Part shown: piece by piece, positions 16,588 to 24,643 of the stretch
Layout: every line of letters starts with the position of its first letter
How positions within the stretch are numbered: the stretch's first letter is position 1
NCBI RefSeq assembly: GCF_015714725.1
Contig: NZ_WBKM01000151.1
Span: 1 to 59,435, forward strand
Source of the DNA: Nostoc sp. WHI
GTDB taxonomy: Bacteria > Cyanobacteriota > Cyanobacteriia > Cyanobacteriales > Nostocaceae
Direction of reading: 5' to 3'
DNA length: 59,435 nucleotides
Made by a program: the position numbers and the translations under genes
Notes under the pieces: generated by a model
Told to the model about the DNA's origin: nothing
The model's database searches: none
Seen by the model: the letters and a program-made list of their open reading frames with translations, nothing else

Positions 16588-16989
16588 ATGAATGGATTAA
16601 ACAGATTAGCGAAGGAATCGTTGACAATATCCCAGCAAGCAGAACATTCCCACAGTCAGGATGTAGACAACGAGCATCCAGATCATGCTGATGGGACTGG
16701 AGAATTGGCTCATCCTCACATCCATAGCGAAGAGTCTTTACGACGAATTGCCAATCGGTTGTCGCGGATAGAAGGACATATTCGTGGTATTAAAACAATG
16801 GTGCAGCAAAATAGTCCTTGTCCTGATGTTTTGTTGCAAATTGCCGCAGTACGAGGCGCATTGGATAAGGTAGCGCGAATTGTTTTGGATGAACATTTAA
16901 CTGAGTGTATTGGTAGAGCCGCCCAAGAGGGTAATATTGATGTTGAAATTAAACAGTTAAAGGCTGCTTTAGATAGATTTTTGCCTTAG
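16588..16989 (+). CDS. CsoR/RcnR-family metal sensor, InrS-like
   Basis: A 133-residue repressor of the DUF156 family. A His-rich N-terminal extension (residues 20-46) precedes the four-helix core (RRIANRLSRIEGHIRGI). Metal ligands of the InrS/RcnR type are in register: H46, C78, H103 and C107, with spacings 32, 25 and 4 as in the Ni(II) sensor InrS of Synechocystis (H21, C53, H78, C82). This predicts nickel-responsive derepression of an efflux system, though no efflux gene is adjacent. Copper-type CsoR sensing is less likely because of the first His and the last Cys. Confidence 0.85.
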   Translation: MNGLNRLAKESLTISQQAEHSHSQDVDNEHPDHADGTGELAHPHIHSEESLRRIANRLSRIEGHIRGIKTMVQQNSPCPDVLLQIAAVRGALDKVARIVLDEHLTECIGRAAQEGNIDVEIKQLKAALDRFLP

Positions 16990-17011
16990 CCCAGATTGTG
17001 AAAGCAGACGT

Positions 17012-17545
17012 TTAGGTTTTTGCTAAGGGCAATTTTAAATCATAAAATACTTGTAATAATCCAGATTCATAAGTTTTCACATCCTTTAACTGTAGTGCTG
17101 TTTCCAAATTCAAATCGTTGACAATCAGTGGTATGCCATTTCCTAGAATAATAGGATGGATAGAGAGGATCAACTCATCGATAAAACCGTTGATCAAAAA
17201 GTAATGAATCGTCTGCGCTCCTCCAACCAACCAGATATCACGACCGCTTGATTGACGTAATGTGTTGATCAAGCTTTTCCAATCACTACTTACAAATTTT
17301 ACATTATTGTCTATTATATTTTGAGCAGTTTTAGAGAACACGAAAGCTTGCTTACCTTGATATGGATATTCCCCAAAACTCAATAATTGCTGATAGGTCT
17401 TGTTACCCATGATTACCGTGTCAACTTGGTCAAAAAACTCCGTGTAACCATAATCTTGGTCAGTGAATAGCCAATCTACCTCTCCTGATTGTCTAGCAAT
17501 ATATCCGTCAAGGCTAGAAGCAATAAACAACTTTATTTTTCGCAT
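17012..17545 (-). CDS. RibD C-terminal / DHFR-like reductase
   Basis: A 177-residue protein of the RibD-C family with a dihydrofolate reductase-like fold: KLFIASSLDGYIARQSGEVD at the N-terminus, VIMGNKTYQQLL, and DIWLVGGAQTIHYFLING for NADPH binding. Family members reduce pteridine- or pyrimidine-like substrates; the true substrate is unknown. It runs divergently from the menH-like gene, sharing a 64-base gap. Confidence 0.85.
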   Translation of the reverse strand: MRKIKLFIASSLDGYIARQSGEVDWLFTDQDYGYTEFFDQVDTVIMGNKTYQQLLSFGEYPYQGKQAFVFSKTAQNIIDNNVKFVSSDWKSLINTLRQSSGRDIWLVGGAQTIHYFLINGFIDELILSIHPIILGNGIPLIVNDLNLETALQLKDVKTYESGLLQVFYDLKLPLAKT

Positions 17546-17609
17546 TATCTCGTTAATTATTTATGACTGCCATATATAATTTTATTTCTATTAGTCCTTT
17601 CATTAAAAT

Positions 17610-18434
17610 ATGCTTATAAAAAATTACAAATTTAACTATTCTTTAATTGGCAAACTAGATAAACCTCTGATTCTTTTTCTGCACGGATTCATGGGTAACA
17701 TTGAAGAATTTGATAAAGCGATAAAATTACTCTCTGACGATTTTTCTTATTTGACAATTGACCTTCCCGGACACGGCAAAACTCAATTATTAGGTGGAGA
17801 TGAGTATTATACGATGGCAAATACTGCCCATGCTTTAATCGACTTACTGGATGAATTAAAAATTACCAGATGCTTCTTAGTTGGTTATTCAATGGGTGGG
17901 AGATTAGCTTTATACCTCACCCTACATTTTCCAGAACGTTTTTTTAAAGTTGTGTTAGAGTCAGCTTCCCCTGGTTTGCAAACAGAAGCAGAACAATTAG
18001 AACGAATTAAATTTGACACGCAAATAGGTACTAAATTAACAAGAAGCATTGAAAAAAGTGATTTTGCTGCTTTTCTATTAAATTGGTATAATCAGCCGAT
18101 TTTTGGTTATATAAAAAATCATTTAGAATACGATCGCATGGTAGAAAGTCGATTGCACAATAATCCCGTTGAATTAGATAAATCATTGCGTTTTATGGGT
18201 ACTGGATGTCAACCTTCTTTATGGAAAAAACTTAAAGATAATAAAATTTCCATACTTCTCTTAGTTGGTGAATATGATGAAAAATTTATAACTATCAATA
18301 CAGATATGTCTAAAATATGTAAATTTACACAGCTAAAAACAATTAGTAATGCTGGACATAATATTCACTTTGAAAATACCTTGGCATTTGTGGAAAATAT
18401 CAAATATTTCTTTAGGCAGCAATTGGAAAACTAG
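17610..18434 (+). CDS. menH: MenH-like alpha/beta hydrolase
   Basis: A 274-residue alpha/beta hydrolase most like MenH (SHCHC synthase), which acts in the menaquinone/phylloquinone pathway. The oxyanion region LFLHGFMGN, nucleophile S94 in VGYSMGGRLALY, the acid in LLVGEYDEKF and the histidine in NAGHNIHFEN are all visible; ESASPGL just after the nucleophile region is characteristic of MenH. No other men gene is adjacent. A general hydrolase cannot be excluded. Confidence 0.8.
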   Translation: MLIKNYKFNYSLIGKLDKPLILFLHGFMGNIEEFDKAIKLLSDDFSYLTIDLPGHGKTQLLGGDEYYTMANTAHALIDLLDELKITRCFLVGYSMGGRLALYLTLHFPERFFKVVLESASPGLQTEAEQLERIKFDTQIGTKLTRSIEKSDFAAFLLNWYNQPIFGYIKNHLEYDRMVESRLHNNPVELDKSLRFMGTGCQPSLWKKLKDNKISILLLVGEYDEKFITINTDMSKICKFTQLKTISNAGHNIHFENTLAFVENIKYFFRQQLEN

Positions 18435-18441
18435 GATAGTC

Positions 18442-19158
18442 TCACGGCTTCTTTACTGGCTTACTAGAAGAAGTTGGGGATGGTGTCAAATTTGGGGCTG
18501 CTGGTTGCTTAACTGCGGTTAATTCTTCTTGCAACATTTTCTGATAAACCTTAGGCAAGGAGCTACTAACAGAATTAGTTTCTATGCCATATCCCAAACT
18601 TGTCCAAGTGGGAGAGAGTCGCCGCAAAACATCATTTAACTTTTTCTGACGCAACAGTTGAGAAATATCAGTTCCCCAAACTTTAGAATCATTCAACCAA
18701 CGATAAACTACCACATCTTGATACTCTGCTTCAAAACTATAATTAGTCCAAAACATCATCTGTATCGGGTTTGGGTGATAACGCGGAGCTAAACGATACC
18801 AAGTAATGTTAATAATTTGATATCTGCCAGCAGCCGTAGAACAATTACCTGTATTGGGGCCTGTGAGAATTGTGACGCATATCTCAGGATGTCGGCTAAG
18901 GTCGTTGACTTGCTGTCCACCATACAATAGTGAATAAGGACGATTGCCACTTGCTTCACTCGCTGAGATGGTTCGCATCAAAGCGCGGATATAAGGGTCG
19001 CCCTCTTTCATGACCAAAGGCGGCTGTTTATTTTCAAATATCGGATCGGAAGGCGATCGCAAGTCTCCAATATACCATTGCAACAAATACACAAAGCCGA
19101 GAAGCGCGGCTATTGGGCCAATAAGTTTTTCAACACCTTTGAATTTAAAGCCTTTCAG
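18442..19158 (-). CDS. phage-type lysozyme/muramidase with membrane anchor, probable CTG start
   Basis: The catalytic part (about residues 60-170) shows the phage-lysozyme-like pattern: YIRALMRTISASEASGN, PYSLLYGGQQ, DLSRHPE, STAAGRYQIINITWYRLA. It should cleave peptidoglycan. A proline/serine-rich tail follows. The first ordinary start is GTG 19092, but the frame extends upstream through a hydrophobic anchor (KLIGPIAALLGFVYLLQWYI) to CTG 19158, which has AAGGAG at 19171-19166, 7 bases before it. I therefore take CTG 19158 as the start (238 residues). Confidence 0.75.
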   Translation of the reverse strand: MKGFKFKGVEKLIGPIAALLGFVYLLQWYIGDLRSPSDPIFENKQPPLVMKEGDPYIRALMRTISASEASGNRPYSLLYGGQQVNDLSRHPEICVTILTGPNTGNCSTAAGRYQIINITWYRLAPRYHPNPIQMMFWTNYSFEAEYQDVVVYRWLNDSKVWGTDISQLLRQKKLNDVLRRLSPTWTSLGYGIETNSVSSSLPKVYQKMLQEELTAVKQPAAPNLTPSPTSSSKPVKKP

Positions 19159-19280
19159 AGTCCGACTCCTTCAAATTCGCTCTCTTAGCTAACAACAAAG
19201 ATTGACGAACTCATTTTGACAAAGTTCACTAGTTACTTCTGACTTCTGTAGAAGACGCGATTCATCGCGTCTCTACTTAT

Positions 19281-19442
19281 TAGACCTCTTGCATAAATAA
19301 TTTTTTGTCTCACGCAAAGGCAAGGCAGCGCGGTCTTCTCCCAAGGGGAGACGCTAAAAGCGATGGGGGTTTCCCCCATGAGTGACTGCCGCGCAAAGGC
19401 GCAAAGAAGAAAGCGAAAAGAAGGACTTTTGCAAGAGGTCTA
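19281..19442. mobile_element. 162-bp MITE
   Basis: Perfect 13-base terminal inverted repeats: TAGACCTCTTGCA at 19281-19293 and its complement at 19430-19442. It has no coding potential that I trust. Its first 33 bases recur inverted at 4384-4416. It ends only 4 bases from the stop codon of the following NmrA-like gene. Confidence 0.75.
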
Positions 19443-19446
19443 TTGA

Positions 19447-20106
19447 TTATGCGACGTTGGCAAATAGCTCCTCAAAGGTTTTCGAGGCTGCTTCAGGTTT
19501 GGCTACAATCTCGACAATTTTATTGCGTGAGGCTGGCTCAAACAGTGCTTCGACGCTAACTTGGGCAACTTTTTGTCTGGGGATACTACCTTCAAACAGT
19601 GTATCAGCGCTCTGCATGACGATGGCGTCGGGATTATCTTCATTCTTCAACCCACCCGGTCGGACAATCGTGTAGGTAATACCACTTTTCTGGATGTACT
19701 CTTCAGCTTGTTTTTTCCACACCAAAATCAGCCAAAACAAGTTTAGCGGATGGAATAATTGGGAAGTACACAAAGAAGAAACGAAGACAAAATGCTCAAT
19801 TCCCTTTGTCTTGGCAGCATCTACTAAATTTTTAGTGCCTTCAAAATCCACCTTATAGGGGCCGGTGGGGTCAAAGCTAGGTTTAGCCCCGGTAGCAACC
19901 AACAAAACTGTGCTATCTCCCAACGTAGCGGTCAAACTTTCTGGTTGTAACACGTCCCCTACCACAAGTTCGGCTTCAGGAGACAAAATACTCCTAGCTT
20001 TCTCTATATCCCGCACCAAGGCCCGAACGGGAATATTCCGCGCTATCAACTCTTGCACAATCCGGCGACCTGTTTCACCCGTTGCCCCTGCTACAAATGC
20101 TTTCAT
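19447..20106 (-). CDS. NmrA-like atypical short-chain dehydrogenase
   Basis: A 219-residue NAD(P)-binding protein. The dinucleotide motif GATGETGRRIV is at residues 7-17; VSSLC, YTIVRPGGL and the absence of a YxxxK catalytic pair mark it as an atypical (NmrA/HSCARG or Tic62-like) member. Such proteins bind NADPH as sensors or act in chloroplast-type assembly processes. Standalone gene, convergent with the MITE. Confidence 0.85.
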   Translation of the reverse strand: MKAFVAGATGETGRRIVQELIARNIPVRALVRDIEKARSILSPEAELVVGDVLQPESLTATLGDSTVLLVATGAKPSFDPTGPYKVDFEGTKNLVDAAKTKGIEHFVFVSSLCTSQLFHPLNLFWLILVWKKQAEEYIQKSGITYTIVRPGGLKNEDNPDAIVMQSADTLFEGSIPRQKVAQVSVEALFEPASRNKIVEIVAKPEAASKTFEELFANVA

Positions 20107-20285
20107 AAGAAATGTTATCCTGGTAAACTATTGTGTGTTTATTCAGTTCTTTATTTTAGTGATTCTATGGAGCTGATGGCAGATTAATGAGGTTTCGATG
20201 AAAATGGGATACTAGTACGAAATGACCCAAGCATCTGGGGAATTATTAATATAGACGAACGCCAAAAGTATACAGTAATGCATTT

Positions 20286-20960
20286 ATGCTCTCAACAAAC
20301 GGCGAATATAAATCCTGGGAAATAAAAGAAACAGTTTTACCTGTAGCGTCCAGCGAAGAAGAAGCCAAAGACGCATTAACAGAAGTAAATTTAGCGACGC
20401 TTACAAAATTTTCCGGTCGCTATCAAGATTGTATGGAAATGCCTGCCTCAGTGGAGAAGGTTGCTGAGTATTTCAATGCTCACGCTTCATGGTTTTCTCG
20501 TTGCGCCGAACCGATGAAAGTGCAACCATTGGGGGAAAATGGCTATGCTTTAGTAATTGGTCGTTTTGGTGCTTTTGGTTATGAAGTAGAACCGAAAATT
20601 GGTTTGGAATTGTTGCCCCCAGAGGAGAGTACTTACTGCATCCGTACAATCCCTATTCCTGACTACCAACCGCCTGGTTATGACGTAGACTATCGGGCAT
20701 CATTAAGGTTAATAGAAAATGGTGCTTCCACTGGTATTGGAGAGGTTACGAGAGTTGAATGGGAATTGGATTTAGTGGTTTATTTGCACTTTCCCAGGTT
20801 TATCAAGCGATTACCCAAGTCTATAATTCAATCTACAGGCGATCGCTTACTTAACCAAATTGTCCGTCAAATTGCCCAACGCTTAACTCGCAAGGTTCAG
20901 GAAGATTTTCAGAAATATTTGGAAATTCCCTTTCTTGCTAATTCTAATCAAAAGCTGTGA
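20286..20960 (+). CDS. DUF1997 family protein
   Basis: A 224-residue soluble protein with the DUF1997 pattern: GRYQDCMEMPASVEKVAEYF, HASWFSRCAEPMKVQPLGEN, and RFIKRLPKSIIQSTGDRLL. The fold is likely a START/SRPBCC-type lipid-binding barrel. The family is found in cyanobacteria and plants; function unknown. Followed by a convergent terminator. Confidence 0.85.
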   Translation: MLSTNGEYKSWEIKETVLPVASSEEEAKDALTEVNLATLTKFSGRYQDCMEMPASVEKVAEYFNAHASWFSRCAEPMKVQPLGENGYALVIGRFGAFGYEVEPKIGLELLPPEESTYCIRTIPIPDYQPPGYDVDYRASLRLIENGASTGIGEVTRVEWELDLVVYLHFPRFIKRLPKSIIQSTGDRLLNQIVRQIAQRLTRKVQEDFQKYLEIPFLANSNQKL

Positions 20961-20961
20961 T

Positions 20962-21007
20962 TCAAGAAGAGCCAGCGCCCACACGACTGGCTCCTTTTGA
21001 TTCTTGA
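20962..21007. terminator. bidirectional terminator between convergent genes
   Basis: GAGCCAG (20969-20975) pairs with CTGGCTC (20987-20993), followed by CTTTT; the stem is extended by TCAAGAA (20962-20968) and TTCTTGA (21001-21007). It serves the DUF1997 gene and possibly the convergent DUF4079 gene. Confidence 0.75.
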
Positions 21008-21014
21008 TTAATGC

Positions 21015-21485
21015 TTATGCTTTAGTCAGAATTTTTTGAACAATTTGCACCCCACTAACAGCCTGCCAAGCAAAAAGTCCCAAAAGCGTGAAATTTAGCA
21101 AAATGTGAGTTGCACGCGCCCAATTTGCCCCTTTCTGCATATAAGGGGACAAAGCAGCAGAAAATGCAATTAAACTCACCATACCCAGTCCTGCCAGCAG
21201 GTGAGGCCCGACAAATAACTTACCATTATTGATGTAAGTGACAGCCATACCGCCGATCGCACCTGTCACTAGGAAAGCTAAAAGTATAGACCCAATTTGG
21301 TAGTGTCTGACGTTATATCTACCTTTAATCAGTTCTTTCTTTTCTTCCCCCTGAGCATTTCTGGTACGCTGTACTTGCAGCCCTAAGTAGGCAGCATAAA
21401 TTGACAGCACTAATAGCGCCCACATGGTCACTGGATGAAAGAAATTCAGCCAATATTTAATTGATGGAGTAAGTTCCAGACTCAT
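21015..21485 (-). CDS. DUF4079 membrane protein
   Basis: A 156-residue protein with four membrane helices (WLNFFHPVTMWALLVLSIYA and three more) and a conserved RYNVRHYQIGS loop. This is DUF4079, found in cyanobacteria and chloroplasts, with cytochrome b561-like architecture (paired histidines in NFFHP, RHYQ, GPHLL and THILLN). ATG 21485 is preferred to TTG 21500. Confidence 0.82.
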   Translation of the reverse strand: MSLELTPSIKYWLNFFHPVTMWALLVLSIYAAYLGLQVQRTRNAQGEEKKELIKGRYNVRHYQIGSILLAFLVTGAIGGMAVTYINNGKLFVGPHLLAGLGMVSLIAFSAALSPYMQKGANWARATHILLNFTLLGLFAWQAVSGVQIVQKILTKA

Positions 21486-21574
21486 CGTGTTCTCGCCCAA
21501 TTATTAAGTCTTCACAAAAATTAGCATAACTCTATTTTCTGTGCTTAAAGTTGCACAAATTAAAAGAGGCTGAG

Positions 21575-21640
21575 TCAGAAGTCAGGAGTCAGGAGTCAGA
21601 ATTCAGAAGTCAGGAGTCAGGAGTCAGAATTCTGTTTCGA
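21575..21640. repeat. heptameric STRR block
   Basis: Tandem AGTCAGG/AGTCAGA units in two runs separated by AATTCAGA, in the gap before the ankyrin gene. Confidence 0.8.
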
Positions 21641-21765
21641 TAAAGAAGATTTTGCTTCCCCGGCTCCCCTGTATTTTGCTTCGACCTCTTGCCAAAGTGG
21701 ATAAATAATCTCAGACTAAATTTTGAGTGTAGACGAATAAAACTCCCTTGGGCGGGATCTGATCT

Positions 21766-23049
21766 ATGACTGAAAACAACGATACTTTGCTGCTGAAGGC
21801 TGCTAAAAGTGGTGATATCAAGCGGCTGTGTACGCTTCTAGCTGCTGGTGCAAAGGTGGACGTGTGCGATCGCCTTGGCACGACGGCGTTAATGTTTGCG
21901 GCTAATTTAGGCTACACCGAAATTGTACGATCGCTCCTCGATGCTGGGGCAAATATCAACTTGCCCAGAAAACTTTATGGTTTGACGGCCTTGATGTTGG
22001 CAGCTACTACTAAACAGCTTGATATTGTGCAGCTTTTATTGTCCAGAGGTGCTGATGTAAATGCCACTAATGAAGATGGCAGCACAGCTTTGATGGCAGC
22101 AGTACTCAAAGGTCATGTAGATGTGGTACAAGTCTTATTGGCTGCTAGTGCCCAGGTGAATATCGCCGATAAAGATGATGATACTGCTTTGAAATTGGCA
22201 GTCAAGCAGGGACACATAGAAATTATCGAAGCAATTATCCAAGCTGGTGTCGATGTAAATATCCCAGATGAGGCAGGTGAGACACTTTTAATGTTAGCAG
22301 CAGACTTGGGATATTTGGAGGTTGTGAAAATACTGCTAGCAGCAGGAGCTGATGTGAAGGCGAAAAACGCCGATGGTGGAACTGCGCTTTTGGCAGTTGC
22401 TGCTGCTTCCCACAGTGCGATCGCAGCTGCTTTACTAGATCGAGGTGCCGAGATTAATCTCCAAGACCAAGATGGTGAAACTGCCCTGCATATCGCCGTT
22501 GTAGAAGGCTACATTGATGTCGTGCAAGTTTTACTTAAGCGGGGTGCGGATGTCCAAATCAGGAACCACCTGGGTGATACACCACTACTTGTAGCAGCAT
22601 TGCAGGGACACTCCCAAATTGTCGAAGCACTGCTACGTTCTGGGGGAGATATTAATGCGAAAAACCTCGGTGAAGTACCTTTGACGTTGGCTGTATCACA
22701 GGGACACATCCCAACAGTGAAATTGTTGTTAGATTCTGGTGCTGATGCTAACACTCCAGGCGATGATGGCAAAACTGCTTTGATCAAAGCAACGGAACGC
22801 AACCACACAAAAATCATCCATTTGCTGCTGGAAAAAGGGGCAGACGTGAATTTTCAAGACTCAGCGAAGGCAACAGCATTGATGTGGGCTGCCTCAGCAG
22901 GTTATGGCGAGATTGTCCAGGTATTACTGCAAGCTGGGGCAGATGTAAATTTGAAAAACCGGGGCGGTTATACTGCTTTAATGATTGCAGAATTTAATGG
23001 TTATAAGGATGTGGTGCGGAGTCTCTTGCAAGCTGGGGCACAGGAATAG
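21766..23049 (+). CDS. ankyrin-repeat protein
   Basis: A 427-residue protein made entirely of about twelve to thirteen ankyrin repeats of 33 residues (consensus D-G-TALMAAVLKGHVDVVQVLL-A-GADVN). No signal peptide, membrane segment or enzymatic domain. It should be a cytoplasmic protein-binding scaffold; the partner is unknown. The repeats are well preserved from the first residues to the end, so the gene is complete. It precedes a ParA-like gene by 192 bases on the same strand. Confidence 0.92.
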   Translation: MTENNDTLLLKAAKSGDIKRLCTLLAAGAKVDVCDRLGTTALMFAANLGYTEIVRSLLDAGANINLPRKLYGLTALMLAATTKQLDIVQLLLSRGADVNATNEDGSTALMAAVLKGHVDVVQVLLAASAQVNIADKDDDTALKLAVKQGHIEIIEAIIQAGVDVNIPDEAGETLLMLAADLGYLEVVKILLAAGADVKAKNADGGTALLAVAAASHSAIAAALLDRGAEINLQDQDGETALHIAVVEGYIDVVQVLLKRGADVQIRNHLGDTPLLVAALQGHSQIVEALLRSGGDINAKNLGEVPLTLAVSQGHIPTVKLLLDSGADANTPGDDGKTALIKATERNHTKIIHLLLEKGADVNFQDSAKATALMWAASAGYGEIVQVLLQAGADVNLKNRGGYTALMIAEFNGYKDVVRSLLQAGAQE

Positions 23050-23241
23050 TCATACTTAGGGAAGAGTTTGCCAAATTACTATGAGCGATCGCTAATCAGA
23101 CATAGTTTATTGATTATTCTCCAGAATCAACTAAAATCACTCTTTCAAGTTTCCGAAAATATTAAATTTAATGGAAGATTTAATCGATCACGAGGGGTGT
23201 ACGCTACCTAGATGGGAATGCGTCAACAGAGGACTTAATCA

Positions 23242-24129
23242 ATGGGATATGTAATTGCAACTGCAAATATGAAAGGTGGCGTTGGTAAAACCACCCTCAC
23301 CGTCAACTTAGCTACCTGTTTAGCTAAAAATCATGGCAAGCGGGTACTTGTCCTCGACTTAGACACCCAAATTAGCGCCACACTGAGTTTGATGTCGCCT
23401 TTAGATTTTGCTAAACGTCGCAAACAAAGTAAGACATTTAGGTATCTAATAGACGAAGTTATCAATCCAAATCCCGAAGCAAAACTGACAATTAAAGATA
23501 TCGTTCAATCCCAAGTTTGTAATGTTCCTGGACTAGATTTGTTACCGGGAGATATCGATTTGTATGATGAGTTTGTTGTGTCAGAAATGCTCCATCAACA
23601 AGCAACTGCTTTGGGTGAACAAGACTTTGAAATGATTTGGAATCGCTTTGAAAGAGTCCTGATCAATAATATCTTAAAACCAGTACGTCAAGAATATGAT
23701 TTTATCCTTCTCGATTGTGCACCTGGCTATAATCTATTGACTCGTAGTGCTTTAGCCGCAAGCGATTTCTACATACTTCCTGCTAAACCAGAACCCTTAT
23801 CTGTAGTGGGTATTCAACTGCTAGAAAGACGCATTGCCCAATTAAAAGACAGTCACGGACATGAAACCAAAATAGATATACAAATGCTGGGAATTGTATT
23901 TAGCATGTCCAGCGCTAACCTTCTCACTGGTGGCAGATACTATAAACAAGTGATGCACCGCGTTGTTGAAGATTTTGGTGTAGAAAAAATTTGTAAGGTA
24001 CAAATACCAGTTGATGTCAATGTTGCTAAGGCTGTTGATAGTTTTATGCCAGCTGTTTTAAATGCTCCCCAATCAGCTGGCTCAAAAGCATTCTTTCAGT
24101 TAACTCAGGAGTTGTTGCAAAAGCTATAG
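23242..24129 (+). CDS. ParA-like Walker ATPase
   Basis: A 295-residue ATPase with the deviant Walker A motif KGGVGKTT (residues 12-19), VLVLDLDTQ (Walker A') and DFILLDCAPGYNLL (Walker B). There is no ParB partner next to it, so it is more likely an orphan positioning ATPase than a plasmid partition protein, though that is inference. A hairpin follows at 24159-24185. Confidence 0.88.
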   Translation: MGYVIATANMKGGVGKTTLTVNLATCLAKNHGKRVLVLDLDTQISATLSLMSPLDFAKRRKQSKTFRYLIDEVINPNPEAKLTIKDIVQSQVCNVPGLDLLPGDIDLYDEFVVSEMLHQQATALGEQDFEMIWNRFERVLINNILKPVRQEYDFILLDCAPGYNLLTRSALAASDFYILPAKPEPLSVVGIQLLERRIAQLKDSHGHETKIDIQMLGIVFSMSSANLLTGGRYYKQVMHRVVEDFGVEKICKVQIPVDVNVAKAVDSFMPAVLNAPQSAGSKAFFQLTQELLQKL

Positions 24130-24158
24130 CCCTACTTAACAATTCATGAAAAACACGA

Positions 24159-24185
24159 TTTCCGACTTTTTTAAGAAGTCGGAAA
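24159..24185. terminator. hairpin downstream of the ParA-like gene
   Basis: TTTCCGACTT (24159-24168) pairs perfectly with AAGTCGGAAA (24176-24185). There is no clean T-run on the plus strand, so it may be a repeat-type hairpin; a related one occurs near 31784-31816. Confidence 0.55.
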
Positions 24186-24206
24186 AAGCTTGATTTCTCA
24201 TTATTC

Positions 24207-24490
24207 TCTCGTTCCTATGCTCTGCATGGGAATGACTGATTAGAGGCTCTGCCTAGGCTGTTGACTTTGGCTATTTTTTGGGGAATTATCGAAAAACTAT
24301 TTGTGCTGGTTTTTGCTTGTGTGAAAGCGCCCGCTACAGCCATCTTTATGCCAAAATAAAAAACACAATTTCTGCATGAAGTCTTGTGGGCTAAAGGGTA
24401 CAGAGTCAACACCCTAGGCTCTGCCTCCAGTCAGGCATTGAGCCAGAGACTCAACGAATGCGTTCCCAGGCGGCAGCCCAAGAGCGAGGA
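24207..24490. repeat. dispersed palindromic repeat, interrupted by a small element
   Basis: This belongs to a family of repeats of the type CTCGTTCCCA...TGGGAATG...GGCTCTGCC, also seen at 34105-34206 and 44918-45035. The copy here is split by a 161-bp insertion (24255-24415). No gene is present in the gap 24130-24643. Confidence 0.7.
24255..24415. mobile_element. 161-bp non-autonomous element with 11-bp target duplication
   Basis: Imperfect terminal inverted repeats (AGGCTGTTGAC at 24255-24265 and the complement of AGGGTGTTGAC at 24405-24415) are flanked on both sides by AGGCTCTGCCT (24244-24254 and 24416-24426). An 11-bp duplication is within the range for IS4-type transposases. No transposase is encoded. 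Confidence 0.7.
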
Positions 24491-24643
24491 AAGCCTTATC
24501 AAGCTAGGTTTTTAGAACTTGTGTGTACACCGTAGCTTTTTAAGGGGGGATTAAGGGGGATCTTTAAGGGCTGTGCACCTTAACCGAACCGTATTGCCCC
24601 AGACAGGATCTCAGAGGTTTGGTTTTTTCTTCTTGAGATATGG

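Noticed and set aside
24215..24412. 65-codon ORF on the minus strand
   Set aside because: It crosses the border of the 161-bp element and the host repeat, so it is a chance frame.
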